From contig OZ023180.1 of assembly GCA_963995505.1 (NCBI GenBank), positions 10,177,301-10,241,300 on the forward strand: a stretch of DNA of 64,000 bases, in the 5' to 3' direction. Of the stretch, positions 10,020-19,840 are shown piece by piece (the first letter of the stretch is position 1; every line of letters starts with the position of its first letter). The stretch comes from Hypericum androsaemum. Its lineage: Eukaryota > Streptophyta > Magnoliopsida > Malpighiales > Hypericaceae. A program made the translations under genes and the position numbers. The notes under the pieces were generated by a model. It had not been told where the DNA came from. It worked only from the letters and a program-made list of their open reading frames with translations, and searched no databases.

Positions 10020-10628
10020 GTTGCTGCAAATGTTAAGGACCATAGTCTTCGCAATGGAGCTGCCGAGTCTGGAGAGTTTGAGCATCTCTCAATTGCTTTT
10101 GATTCTTCAGTATTGCAGGTAAATGTAGTTGTTGTTTTGGAGATCAATGTGTAGGCTAGTTTTGCTTCTTCAGTTGATGAAGTTAGGAAGCTTTTCACTG
10201 CTGCCGTTCTTGATTTGGAGCAGACTAGCTTTGAAGTTGCTGCTGACATTGAGGAATTGCAGCATGATGATGTTGCAGCATCCTTTGGGACTTTTTCCTT
10301 TGGTAACTGCTGTTGTTTCGATGACAGATTTGACGTCCCTTGTTCATGGTGGAATGAACTTCAGTCCTAATTTTGATGTAGCAAGCGTGAGGCCCTGTCT
10401 GCAGTGGACATTGTAGTTTTATGTGTAGCCTCTTGCTACGGAAGATCTAGGTTCTTCCCCTACCAGGGTTGCTGTAGCTTTTGTTGCTAAAGTGCAAGCT
10501 TTAGCAACTCGAGAACTGGTCAATGTGAAAGACCCAAAGTTTTTGCCTGTCAAAATGCAAGGTGAATATGAAGATGATATATGGTCTCGTAGACTATCCA
10601 CAGTGGTAACCAGGTTACCAAATAAATA
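10020..10628 (+). pseudogene. Unidentified exon-like remnants
   Basis: Three plus-strand blocks have protein-like composition: ~10021-10118, ending in TTGCAG followed by GTAAATG like a splice donor; ~10157-10290, rich in V/E/D/L; and ~10440-10628, which reads VAVAFVAKVQALATRE then DPKFLPVKMQGEYEDD before a stop. Frame breaks separate them. I do not recognise the family. They could be remains of one degraded host gene or part of the adjacent LINE. Confidence 0.25.
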
Positions 10629-10739
10629 ATTAATTTCTCTCTTGAGAAGGTTTGGAGAGGTGCTCGAAAAAAGTACAATTTGACCATTTCGGGGCAACTG
10701 CCCTTCCCGTCCTTTTTTTTGTGCCATTGCCCCCACTAG

Positions 10740-11362
10740 CGGGCCGGAGCCGCCATGGCTCGGCCTCCATCGGATTTGCACGTGTCCTTTCCAGACCCTA
10801 CGATAGTTTCATCATCACAGATGAGCCAAAACTCACTAGCTGCCTCTTTTCCCCTGCACGCGGCTTCATCCCAGAGTTTGCAATCTCTTCTGCCGGAGCT
10901 AACCAACCCTCTAGTAGTGCTCTGTCAATTTTCTTTATGGCCATGGGTGGTTCAACTGCAATCCCTAGCGACCCGCCGTTGGTCTTTCACTCGGCGGCCC
11001 AAAACCCTAGTCTCCACCAACCGGTGATAAACTCTAATTTTGGGTCCCCGAGTTTTGAGAATCCAGAAAGCACTCTGGAGATTTTCGGGCGACTCGTCTC
11101 TACCACCCTTCTACACTGTCGTATGGAGCTCTAGACGGTTGTAGCTGCCATGACTCGGCCACCCCCAGAACTAGGTGCCTCATTGCCGAGTCTGGGGATG
11201 GTCTTAGCATCGGGAGCGATCCAAAACTCCCACACCGCCTCTTCTACCCTTTTTAGGGAAAACCTAGTTTCGCTCGATACCACATCGCTAATGCCTCTCA
11301 ACCCCTTTACCGTTACCTCGGGACATCCTACTAGTCCTCCGACGACCATCCATCCCTTTTGA
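10740..11362 (+). repeat. Duplicated 5' start of the LINE
   Basis: Two similar ATG regions lie 395 bp apart. At 10755 the frame begins MARPPSDLHVSFPDP and at 11150 MTRPPPELGASLPS. Both are preceded by a GCCGCC/GCTGCC context and followed by QNS...ASS-like residues. It looks like a tandem duplication of the 5' end or of the ORF1 start. Confidence 0.4.
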
Positions 11363-13615
11363 AGCCAAGGGGATGCACCGACTGGGCTCTCACCTCATGC
11401 TCCTCATATGCCCATCGCGAACCATATTCTGGGCTCGCAGGTCTTCACATCATTGGAGGGCTTGTGGGCAGCCTACTACACTTCCTTGGGTGTGGTGTTG
11501 CCAATCCCTTCCATGCAGATGATCCCCGCCTTCTCGTCAGCATTCATTTCGAGTTTTATGCATGGCGGCTACCTGTACTTCATGCACACCCTAGCTCAAT
11601 GAGGGTTTCCATGATCGCTTGGATCTCTGAATCCAGCTCTCTCACCCCCGATGATCACCCCGAGCTCAAGAATCCCAGTCGTGGGGGGTGTCATGCACAA
11701 GGGTCATCCTCACCACCTCCCGTTGCTTCGGGTGCTGGGTGTGACACCGTTGATAGGGTAGTGATATTCGTTACTTTGAGTTCCTGCTCTAACCCTGTTC
11801 TGAATAATGCTGTTGTGCATCTTGATGTTTCCCAGCAGAACTCACAAAGATTCATGCAGCCGATTATGATTAATTCGGTGGTGGCTCGATTACCTGTTGA
11901 TACACAACTCTATGGGTCAACGGTGTCGACAATACGTCCTGTATTGGGTCCGCTTACTTAGGGGGTCAACTCTAGTGAAGCATCTCGCTCAATGTCTGTC
12001 ATGCATGATATTTTACCTTCTGATATGAACATGCAGACTCCTGCTGATATGGTCCAGGAGGAAATTTTGAAAGGTTCCCAGCCCCACAGCAAGTACTTCC
12101 CACCTTGTCAGGTCAAGCTCCTAGCTCACAACGGACTTCTTCTGTGCACTAAGATATGCCGCAGTCATAGTACGGATGGGCTCAGCTGGAAGATATGCTT
12201 TGCGGAGGCGAGTCCCTCCAGGCCAACTACATACCATGTTGAAGCCTTAGTCACGGGAGGCATCTGTGATCCAACTGGATAGGGATCTTTCTCTATAACG
12301 CCTGCTGCGGGTGTTGGGATAGATCTCAGGGCTAGGGGAGTTCCTGACCACTCTCATGTTACACACATCAACCACTCTAAGTATGACAAATTTATTCAAA
12401 CATGTGTTCACTTGACTATGTCGTAGGATGTGCTTGCACAATTCCTTAAAGCTATTTCCAAGGGCGGTTAATCTCTTCCCAGGTCCGCAGGTGGCCTTGC
12501 AGGTGATAACGTTGCTCCGGTAGAGCAGTTCAGCTTATCGAAAAGATTGCAGGCAGGTCAATCTCCCGCCTTGCATGAGACTATCTCAGTTAATGCTCAG
12601 TCCTACACCCCCCACTCCCCCCCTTCCCTCACCGGTAGCTGGGCAACAAACCTATGCTGCCCTAGCTCGATCCCAGCCAAGGGGGATGGACCTATACGAG
12701 TAAAAATCTTAAACCTGTGTTGAAAGGCAATCAAATTATGGTTGTTCTTAACCTTGAATGATTTGCGATTTGCGAAAGATTTGCCAAACGTGCTTTTATT
12801 GGTCGTCTGATTACTCCTAGAGGATCTAAATCGTGTTCATCTTATAAATTGCGAGGTGCTCTTTCCAAGGCATGGCCGGTCTCATTATGGAATATGCTAC
12901 CCCTGGGAATGGGTTATTTTGATTTTTACTTTAAGACAGAACAGGATAAAGAAGCGGTTTGGAAGAACTCATCGTGGAAATTGCAATATAGTCTCATGTT
13001 TTTATAAGCCTGGACTCCATTCTTTAAGCCCTCAAAGGTCACTTCTTCTCTATCAAAGGTTTTGGTTCAACTGGTAGGCCTTAGTATGGAGCATGTGGCC
13101 CCGAACATAGTTTTTGGCCTTGCAAAAGCAGTGGGTATACTGGTTTTAGTGGATGCCGAGGCTTTGAACAAAGTGAATGGTATTTACGTTCGGGTTCTAA
13201 TTGAGGTGGACATGTCAAGAAGCCTGCCTGATAAAGTTTTCTTAGAATCGACATCTGGCAGCTCTATTAATGACGTTGTATGTGAGGACTTGCCGAGGTT
13301 TTGCGATCATTGCAAAATTGTGAGTCATTCAAGTTTGCATTATTGTCGGTTGAATCAGTCTAGTGAGGGGAGCAAAGTTACAACTAAGAAACGTGAGATT
13401 GCATATGGTAAAGAAGTGGTTCAAGCTTCTGGTAAGAATAACATGGTGAAGCACATTTCGCCTGATGGTGGTCAGGCAAAGGTTAGGGACAGAAGAATTT
13501 GGCAGCAAAAAGCTACTACTAGCTTGATACCGGTTACTTATAGGGCAACAGATACTCATGTGTTTGAGGTACCTACCTCTTATGATTTAGCTGGCCTTTA
13601 GGAGGAGGGAGAAAT

Positions 13616-14472
13616 TAGGGATGGCAATTAGACCCTTACCCTGAGGGTCTACCCTGATCCTGCCCGGATCCTGATATTTTAAAAGAATAAGGGCATGGGT
13701 ATGGATCTATAGGATCCTACCCTGATCCTACCCAAATTTTTAAATTAATTTTAAAATAATATACATGTATATTAATTATTAGACATAATACAAATTCTCA
13801 ATTTTGTTGGTAGGTAAATATTTTTTAGTAAAACAAAAATTCAAAACAGAGGAAGCGCAAAAAAAGACAAGATAAAGGGGCCTGATATTTACATCAGTTA
13901 CAACCGTACCCCCGACCAAAATGTTCCCTCAACCTCAAGAGGTAAAGAAGAGGGACCTATAAATTCTTGTAGGCAATCAAGAAAGTGAGCAGCGATTGAT
14001 TGTGAATGATCAAGGCATCTGCCCAAAGGATCCACTCTTAGACATGAAAGAGCACAAAATACAGGAGAAGCTCATTATCATACATCACCTCATTGAAGAT
14101 AATACCATTACGAAGCAGCCACATGTCCCAAGTAATAGCAGCAAAAATTACAAACCAAATTCTCAATTTTAACTTACCCAACTTCAACTTTTTTTTGATT
14201 TGTTTTTTTGGTTTCTTTGTATTGATATTTTTAATGAATGAAAATGTCTCATTGCTATTTCAAAACTATCAAAAAATAATTTAATTTTTAAAAATTAAAT
14301 ATATTAAAAAAAATACGAACCGGTGGGTCGCCCTGATCCTACCCGATTTTTTAGGACCCAGATCCTGCCCGAATCCTTATTTTTAAAGAGGATAAGGGTA
14401 AGGATCTGGGTCCACCATTTAAAAAGAGGGTAACGATCTGGGTCCTATAGATCTTGTCCATTGCCATCCCTA
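13616..14472. mobile_element. Non-autonomous hAT-like element inside LINE 1
   Basis: The ends TAGGGATGGCAAT and ATTGCCATCCCTA are perfect inverted repeats. The flanks GGAGAAAT (13608-13615) and GGAGAAAA (14473-14480) match at seven of eight positions, an 8-bp hAT duplication. The interior has GACCC..CCCTGATCCTACCC words near both ends and no transposase. It carries its own insertion, a LINE fragment at 13806-14155. Confidence 0.88.
13806..14155 (-). mobile_element. 5'-truncated LINE fragment inside the hAT element
   Basis: A perfect 15-bp target duplication, CAAATTCTCAATTTT, lies at 13791-13805 and 14156-14170. Read on the minus strand, the insert begins with a peptide AAITWDMWLLRNGIIFN, the W-x2-W-x2-RN type seen just downstream of the reverse transcriptase in plant LINEs. 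It continues through an untranslated tail to an A-rich end. It is a short 3' piece left by an aborted reverse transcription. Confidence 0.8.
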
Positions 14473-15231
14473 GGAGAAAATTGAGGCCCAAGAGGAGGAT
14501 GTTATCGAGGGGGTTGAAGGGGCTCAACAGGATGTGGTGAGCTCGCTGCCCGGTGCTACTAGTTCATCTTGACAACCTCACTTATCACTACGAGTAGGGC
14601 TCCTTGCAGTGTGGAGGACAGTAGGTCCTCATCTTCTGCTGTTCTTTTCGCAATGACAGAAGCTTCTTGTGACGAGGAGCACAAAATTTTAGATATTCAT
14701 CCGGAGGCCTCTGATGGGAATGAGGGGCTCAGCACTGCTTATACTTCTCTCACGATAAGCCCTTCATTGTCGACTACCGAAGTAGCTACTCCTCATGTTC
14801 GCGAGTCGGAGGAGGAGAGAGTTTTGCGTGATGTAGTCGAGGATGCCACCCAGGCTAGGGGTGGACATGAAGTGCGAGGAGTAATCCTTTTGGCTACTTC
14901 CCCTATTCTAGAGGATCGGCTGGCCACCTCAGTTTTGGACTCCGCTTTTAGTGACCAGCTTATGGAGATAGTTACAGAGGCAACGCACCAAGATCAAAGC
15001 ATTTTACTTGGGAGTCCAGTGGGTTTGGACTTGTTGCATGTTCATGTGCGTAATGATTCCCAGAATTTGGCCGATGGTGGGGTGACTGACTTGGGGTCAG
15101 CTGCTCCTGCGCTTGCTAATCGCGATCCAGATATGGTTCAAGTTCTCAATGAAAAGAGAGGTCTGCAAGAAAGTGCGTGGGATAAAATGGCTTGCTACGC
15201 TGCCATCTTCTGACTTGCCCAATCGGGCGTA

Positions 15232-15848
15232 ATGGATTTGCTCTTTTGGAATATTCAGAGTATTAGGACCCAACTTCCAGAGCATTGTTTGAAATATAGG
15301 CCTTCTTGGTTAGCCATTGTAGAGCTTATAGTCGGTATCGATGTGGTGTATGACCGGTTTTGGATTTTTCTTAGTTATCGTCTTGCGAGTATGAATTACA
15401 GGGCTCATAAGCCTCTGAGTTGGTGGGTTTTTACGCGGCTGCCTCGGGGTTTGACGGAAGAGATAATCTTATGTACATCACAGGTTTTGGTGATTAAAAC
15501 TTCTTGGCAGCAGAGAAGTTTTCTTATTGGTTTCATTTATGCTCATGTCAGTATTATCGTCGACGGGAGCTCTGGGATGGGTTGATGCAGCTCCCGGCTT
15601 TACCTAAAGTTTTTTTGGGTAATTTTGATGCCGTGCTTGGGGCTCATGAGCGACGAAGTAGAAGTTTTCCAGTCAGACAGTCTTGCCTTGATTTTCAGGC
15701 TTTTATCAGTGCTAGCAACCTAGTAGATGTGCCTCTCACAGGGAGTAGATTCACTTTTCAAATAGCCAATATGCAGGTCGATATATGGAGTCGCGATTGG
15801 ACCGTGCCCTGGTATCAAACTATTTCCTTGATATATGGTCTTTGTTGA
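15232..15848 (+). pseudogene. LINE 1 ORF2 endonuclease domain
   Basis: An AP-type endonuclease that would nick target DNA. The start MDLLFWNIQSIRTQLPEHC resembles the usual LINE N-terminus, a W-N-I-Q motif. The later stretch FLGNFDAVLGAHERRS matches the GDFN-type catalytic motif, here GNFD. SCLDFQAFISASNLVDVPL and TGSRFTF follow. Two overlapping frames (15232-15585 and 15504-15848) are needed, so there is a frameshift near 15550, and a stop ends it before the reverse transcriptase. Confidence 0.75.
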
Positions 15849-16517
15849 AGTGCAGGGCCCTTTTTTAAATGGCTCGGATCACATGCCAATTTTGCTTCAG
15901 TGTAATGCCTCTCAGGAGGGGACAGGTCCATGTCCCTTTTATTTTCAGGCGATGTGGACTAAACATGATGATTTTCTTATAGTGGTCCGTGGTTCTTGGA
16001 TTCGGTGACTGGTGCCCCAAGCCATGTCCTTTCGTTGATGTCCAAGTTACGGAGGTTCAAGAGGGATCTCAAGTCTTGGAACAAGAGTACTTTTGATGGC
16101 ATTTGGCTATGGTTGTATAGTTCTTCGGCTCGTGTCTCTACGGTGCAGGATCAGATTAGTAAGAATGGATCAGATGGGGCTCTTATCACGTTGGAGCAAC
16201 ACGTCATCTTTTCTGCCAGCAGGCTCAGGTCAGATGGCTTAAAGATGGTGATCAGAACTCAACTTTCTTTCATAGGAGTATTTAGATTCGGCACAGTTAG
16301 TTGGGCATTATTTCAATGTTAATTGATGGGCAGGAGACTGAGGATAAGCAGCGGATTCGTGATCATATTATTTCATATTATCAAGGCTTATTTTTTGATG
16401 CAGGAGACAGTTTAGGTTCTTCCGAGTTAATAGATAGATTTATTTCGAGTGCTGTCTCTGAGTAACAAAATGCTAATTTAATTTGGACCTCGACAGGTAC
16501 AGGATGTTATTTATAGC

Positions 16518-17402
16518 ATGGACCCTAACAGTGCACCAAGGCCGGATGGTTTCAGTGGTAATTTCTTTCAGGCTGCGTGGGTAATTGTTGGGGCGGATGT
16601 GATTCTAACAGTTCAGGAATTTTTTTGCTATGGTCAGATTTCTAGGGGTCTGAATTCCAATTTTATGGTCCTTATTCCTAAGTTTCTGGGGGCTATGAAG
16701 ATCGAGGATTATCGGCCTATTGTTCTTGGGAATTTCTTATATAAAGTCCTGACAAAAATTCTGGCGAGTCATTTTAGTTCTATCTTGACTTCTCTTTTAT
16801 CTTCTCATCAGTTTGGGTTTGTTCTGGGTCGCAGAATTCATGATTTCATGGCCCTAGCCTCTGAGGGTGTTAATTGTTTGGATCGTAGGCGGAGTCAGGG
16901 TTACGTGGCGATGTAGATTGACATCTGGAAAGCTTCCAACACACTACGATGGGATTTCTTATTGCAGGTTTTGAGGAGATGGGTTTTTTTGGATTGTTTT
17001 ACGAGTATCGTTTGTGAGATTCTGGGTTTAGCTAAGTTGTCAGTGCTAGTGGATGGTGTTTTAGCTGGTTACTTTGGCTGCTCTCGAGGTGTTCGCCAAA
17101 GGGATCCCCTATGCCCTTTGCTTTTTATCGTGGCGGAGGAGGTTTTCAGCAGCCGTTTGTAGAAGGCTGCAGAGACTGGGGAGTTGGTTGGCTTTAAGGC
17201 AGGCCGTAGCACCCTTTTCCCTTCCCATCTTCTATATGCTGATGATGGTATTGTCTTTTGCAAGGTCAATGCAGGAAACTATCGTAGCGTGTTGACCATT
17301 TTGCAGGAGTATGCATCTTGCTCAGGGCAGTATTACAACCCTCAGAAGTTGCAGGTTTACTTTAAGGAGCGCATGCCTAGAGGGGTGCAAACTTATCTGT
17401 AG
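16518..17402 (+). pseudogene. LINE 1 ORF2 reverse transcriptase domain
   Basis: Reverse transcriptase of a LINE. The sequence opens MDPNSAPRPDGFSGNFFQAA (usually APGPDG), then LIPK, DYRPIVLGNFLYKVLTKILA, QFGFVLGRRIHD, a GVRQRDPLCPLLF block in another frame, and the catalytic YADD box near 17240 followed by GIVFCK. At least three frames and several stops separate the blocks, so it is inactive. Confidence 0.85.
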
Positions 17403-17499
17403 TAATTACTAAGGATTTCTGAGGGTACTTTGCCTTTCATTTATCTAGGTATACCTCTTTTCTAGGGTACCCCTCGCCGTCAGTATCTGTAGGATCTGG

Positions 17500-18600
17500 C
17501 TGATGCTATTATCGATAATTTTCCAGGTGGAAAGGCTCATCTCTCTCTATGGCTGGGCGTGTTTTTCTGGTCCAATCAATCATTCAGAGTTCTTTCACTC
17601 ATTCCATGGTGGTTTATAATGGCCAGTTGCACTACTTGAGCATATTGACATGTGTATCCATAACTTTGTTTGGACAGGTGACATTCATAAGGGGAGTTCC
17701 TGCACGATTTCTTAGAAGAGGGTTTGTGCTCCCAAGGAGGAGGGGGGTTTGGGAATTCGCTCGCTTGCTACTATGAACCTTGCATATTTGACGTTGTTGT
17801 CATGGAATATTCTATATAGTCCTGCTCCTTATTTTGATATTTTGAGAGATCGCCTTTATCATTTGGCATCTGATACAACTCGGGATGTGTGCTCTTCGAT
17901 TCTCAAAGGCTTCAAGCTCTATCTTTCAGACATCAGAGCCTCTTAATCCATTTGGTTGGTGAGGATTCTTGTGCAAATTTTTGGTTAGATAATTGGCTGG
18001 GATATGTGATTGCCGATAGGATTGTTATTCTTGAGCATCTTTGGACTCTTTGCATGTACTCTATTTCAGACTATTGGTTGAATGGAAATTGGCAAGTTCA
18101 TAGAGACTTTTTTAATGCATTCTCGGACATTGTTACGGATATGCAGATGTACTCGGTGGGGCTGGCAGGCTGTGACAAAGTGATCTGGTCTCATTCTTTG
18201 GATGGTTTGCTTACGTCCAAGGCAGCTTATCAGCATTTACGATCTGATTTCCCAGTGGTGCATTGGGGTTCTTAGATTTAGACCAAATACATTTTTTTGC
18301 CCCGCCGTTCTATGTTAGTTTGGTGGGCCATCCATGGTTGTCTCCCCACCGTGGATGTGTTGAGGTGAAGAGAGTTTACTTGCCATTCTTTTTTCTCCTT
18401 CTTTTTTATGGATGCGGAGTCTATTGATCATTTATTTGTAACATATGATTATTCGGTGGCCATTTAGCGAAGGTTGTTTGATTTTTTGGCATCATTTAGT
18501 GGGTTTGTGCTAGTTTTAATAAGCTCATGTTGAAGGCAGTGCAGGTCCATTTCAGTCCGCAAGTGCAAGCGTTATGGCAGGTCGCGATGATTTCGTGCAC
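17500..18600 (+). pseudogene. LINE 1 ORF2 connection and RVT zinc-binding-like region
   Basis: Between the reverse transcriptase and RNase H, broken frames show residues typical of this part of plant LINEs: SMAGRVFLVQSIIQSSFTHSM (near 17549), GEDSCANFWLDNWLG (near 17960) and VWWAIHGCLPTVD (near 18320). The frames are interrupted repeatedly. Confidence 0.6.
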
Positions 18601-18835
18601 TTAGGCTTTGTGGACAGAACAAAACCAGTGCATTTTTCTTGGTATGCGTCGTAGCGTGGATTCATTATTGGTAGTGGTTCATAATTTGGTTACGGAGATA
18701 GAGGTGATGGATGTGGGCCGAATGTACTCCACAACGAAAGAGTCCCCCACTTTGCAGGCCTTCTGCATTACGGGTAGACCAGGGCGTGCGCCTGTCATCA
18801 GAGAGGTCCACTGGCACTACCCATTACTGAGATAG

Positions 18836-19280
18836 ATCAAGTGCAATATAGATGGGAGCGTGAAAGGGGCTCTGGGTGTCACTACGGGTGCAGGGGTTTT
18901 TCACAACCACAGGGGCTTTGTGTAGGGCTGCTTTGTGCGTCGTCTAGGGATTGGCTATGCCTTTGAGGTTGAGTTGGTGGCTACTTTTTATGTTGTTGAG
19001 ATTGCTCATTCATATGGTTGGCATTGTTTATGGCTGGAAACAGATTCCATTTATGTTTATCATCTCAGTAATGGGTAGTGCCAGTGGAAACAGATGGTTG
19101 CAGGTGCAAGGCATGCTGAGGGACATGCACTTTCAGGTTACCCATATTTTTTGTGAAGGTAATGATGAAGCTGATGCTTTGACTAAGTTGCAGGAAACTA
19201 GTTGGTGGCCAAATATTATCCGGTCTTCCTTTTTATCACTTTTTTTTATGATGAGGCAACTGCTGATGATGGATTAGCGA
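18836..19280 (+). pseudogene. LINE 1 ORF2 RNase H domain
   Basis: After a stop the frame reads KCNIDGSVKGALG, the first catalytic Asp of RNase H being in NIDGS. It then gives FEVELVATFYVVEIAHSYG (Glu motif) and LWLETDSIYVYHL (second Asp). A stop at 18924 and others break it. This domain would remove the RNA template in plant L1s that carry it. Confidence 0.7.
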
Positions 19281-19840
19281 GTTGATGCTGGGGTTAGGGA
19301 CGATGGACCTGCTTTGGTGCTGAAGCTGTCTCATTTTTTTCTTGAGTTTCCCTTTTGTAATAGGGCCTCGCACCATCAACGGGTCTTTAGGCACTCTTTT
19401 TCCCTGCCGTATTACAGTGGTAGGGTTTTTTACAGAGGTCCTAGGTTGCAACCATTCACTATAGGTGTTCGGGTATTTTGTCTCATTGGCTCTTCGAGGT
19501 GGGAGGGTGGGCCCCCAAACAAGGTTGATAGGCGATCAGTTACTAGACTGATGTCTCGTAATTGGGCCCCAGACTGCCGATTTGTGGATTCACCTAGGAT
19601 AGCTGCTATGCGATGTCTCTCTGACCTATTGGTTGGGGGCGTCATTCCGACTGCCCGACTTATGAGGTTTAATGGAGTAGGGCTTAGAGTGTTCGGGCTC
19701 TCCCCTAGTCTATTGATCAGGGGATGCCACCCCTTATACTGCCCAGGTTGTAGGTCCAGCGAGGGGTAGGTCGTAGGGTTTTTGTTGTCGTGTACATTTT
19801 TATTTTATTTATGAAGTTCCTTTTTTCTGCCAAAAAAAAG

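Larger units (their letters stand above)
12690..15213 (+). pseudogene. LINE 1 ORF1 (DUF4283 / zinc-knuckle RNA-binding protein)
   Basis: ORF1 of plant L1 elements makes a nucleic-acid-binding protein that coats the LINE RNA. The DUF4283-like part lies at about 12760-13080 (broken frames, with MLPLGMGYFDFYFKTEQDKE). It is followed by a frame at 13062-13601 containing VEVDMSRSLPDKVFLE-like residues and a zinc knuckle, C-x2-C-x4-H-x5-C, near 13300-13345. The hAT at 13616-14472 cuts the frame. The C-terminal low-complexity part resumes after it, mainly 14569-15213. Stops and the insertion make it non-functional. The same protein region of LINE 2 aligns at 21167-21838. Confidence 0.7.
10690..19839 (+). 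mobile_element. Decayed LINE (plant L1-type) number 1
   Basis: A long non-LTR retrotransposon read on the plus strand, broken by many stops and frameshifts. In order it holds an ORF1 of the DUF4283/zinc-knuckle type, then ORF2 with an endonuclease, reverse transcriptase, RVT zinc-binding-type tail and RNase H. A 3' region ends in an A-run (19832-19839). A hAT element (13616-14472) interrupts ORF1. The 5' limit is approximate, and I found no target duplication. Confidence 0.85.
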
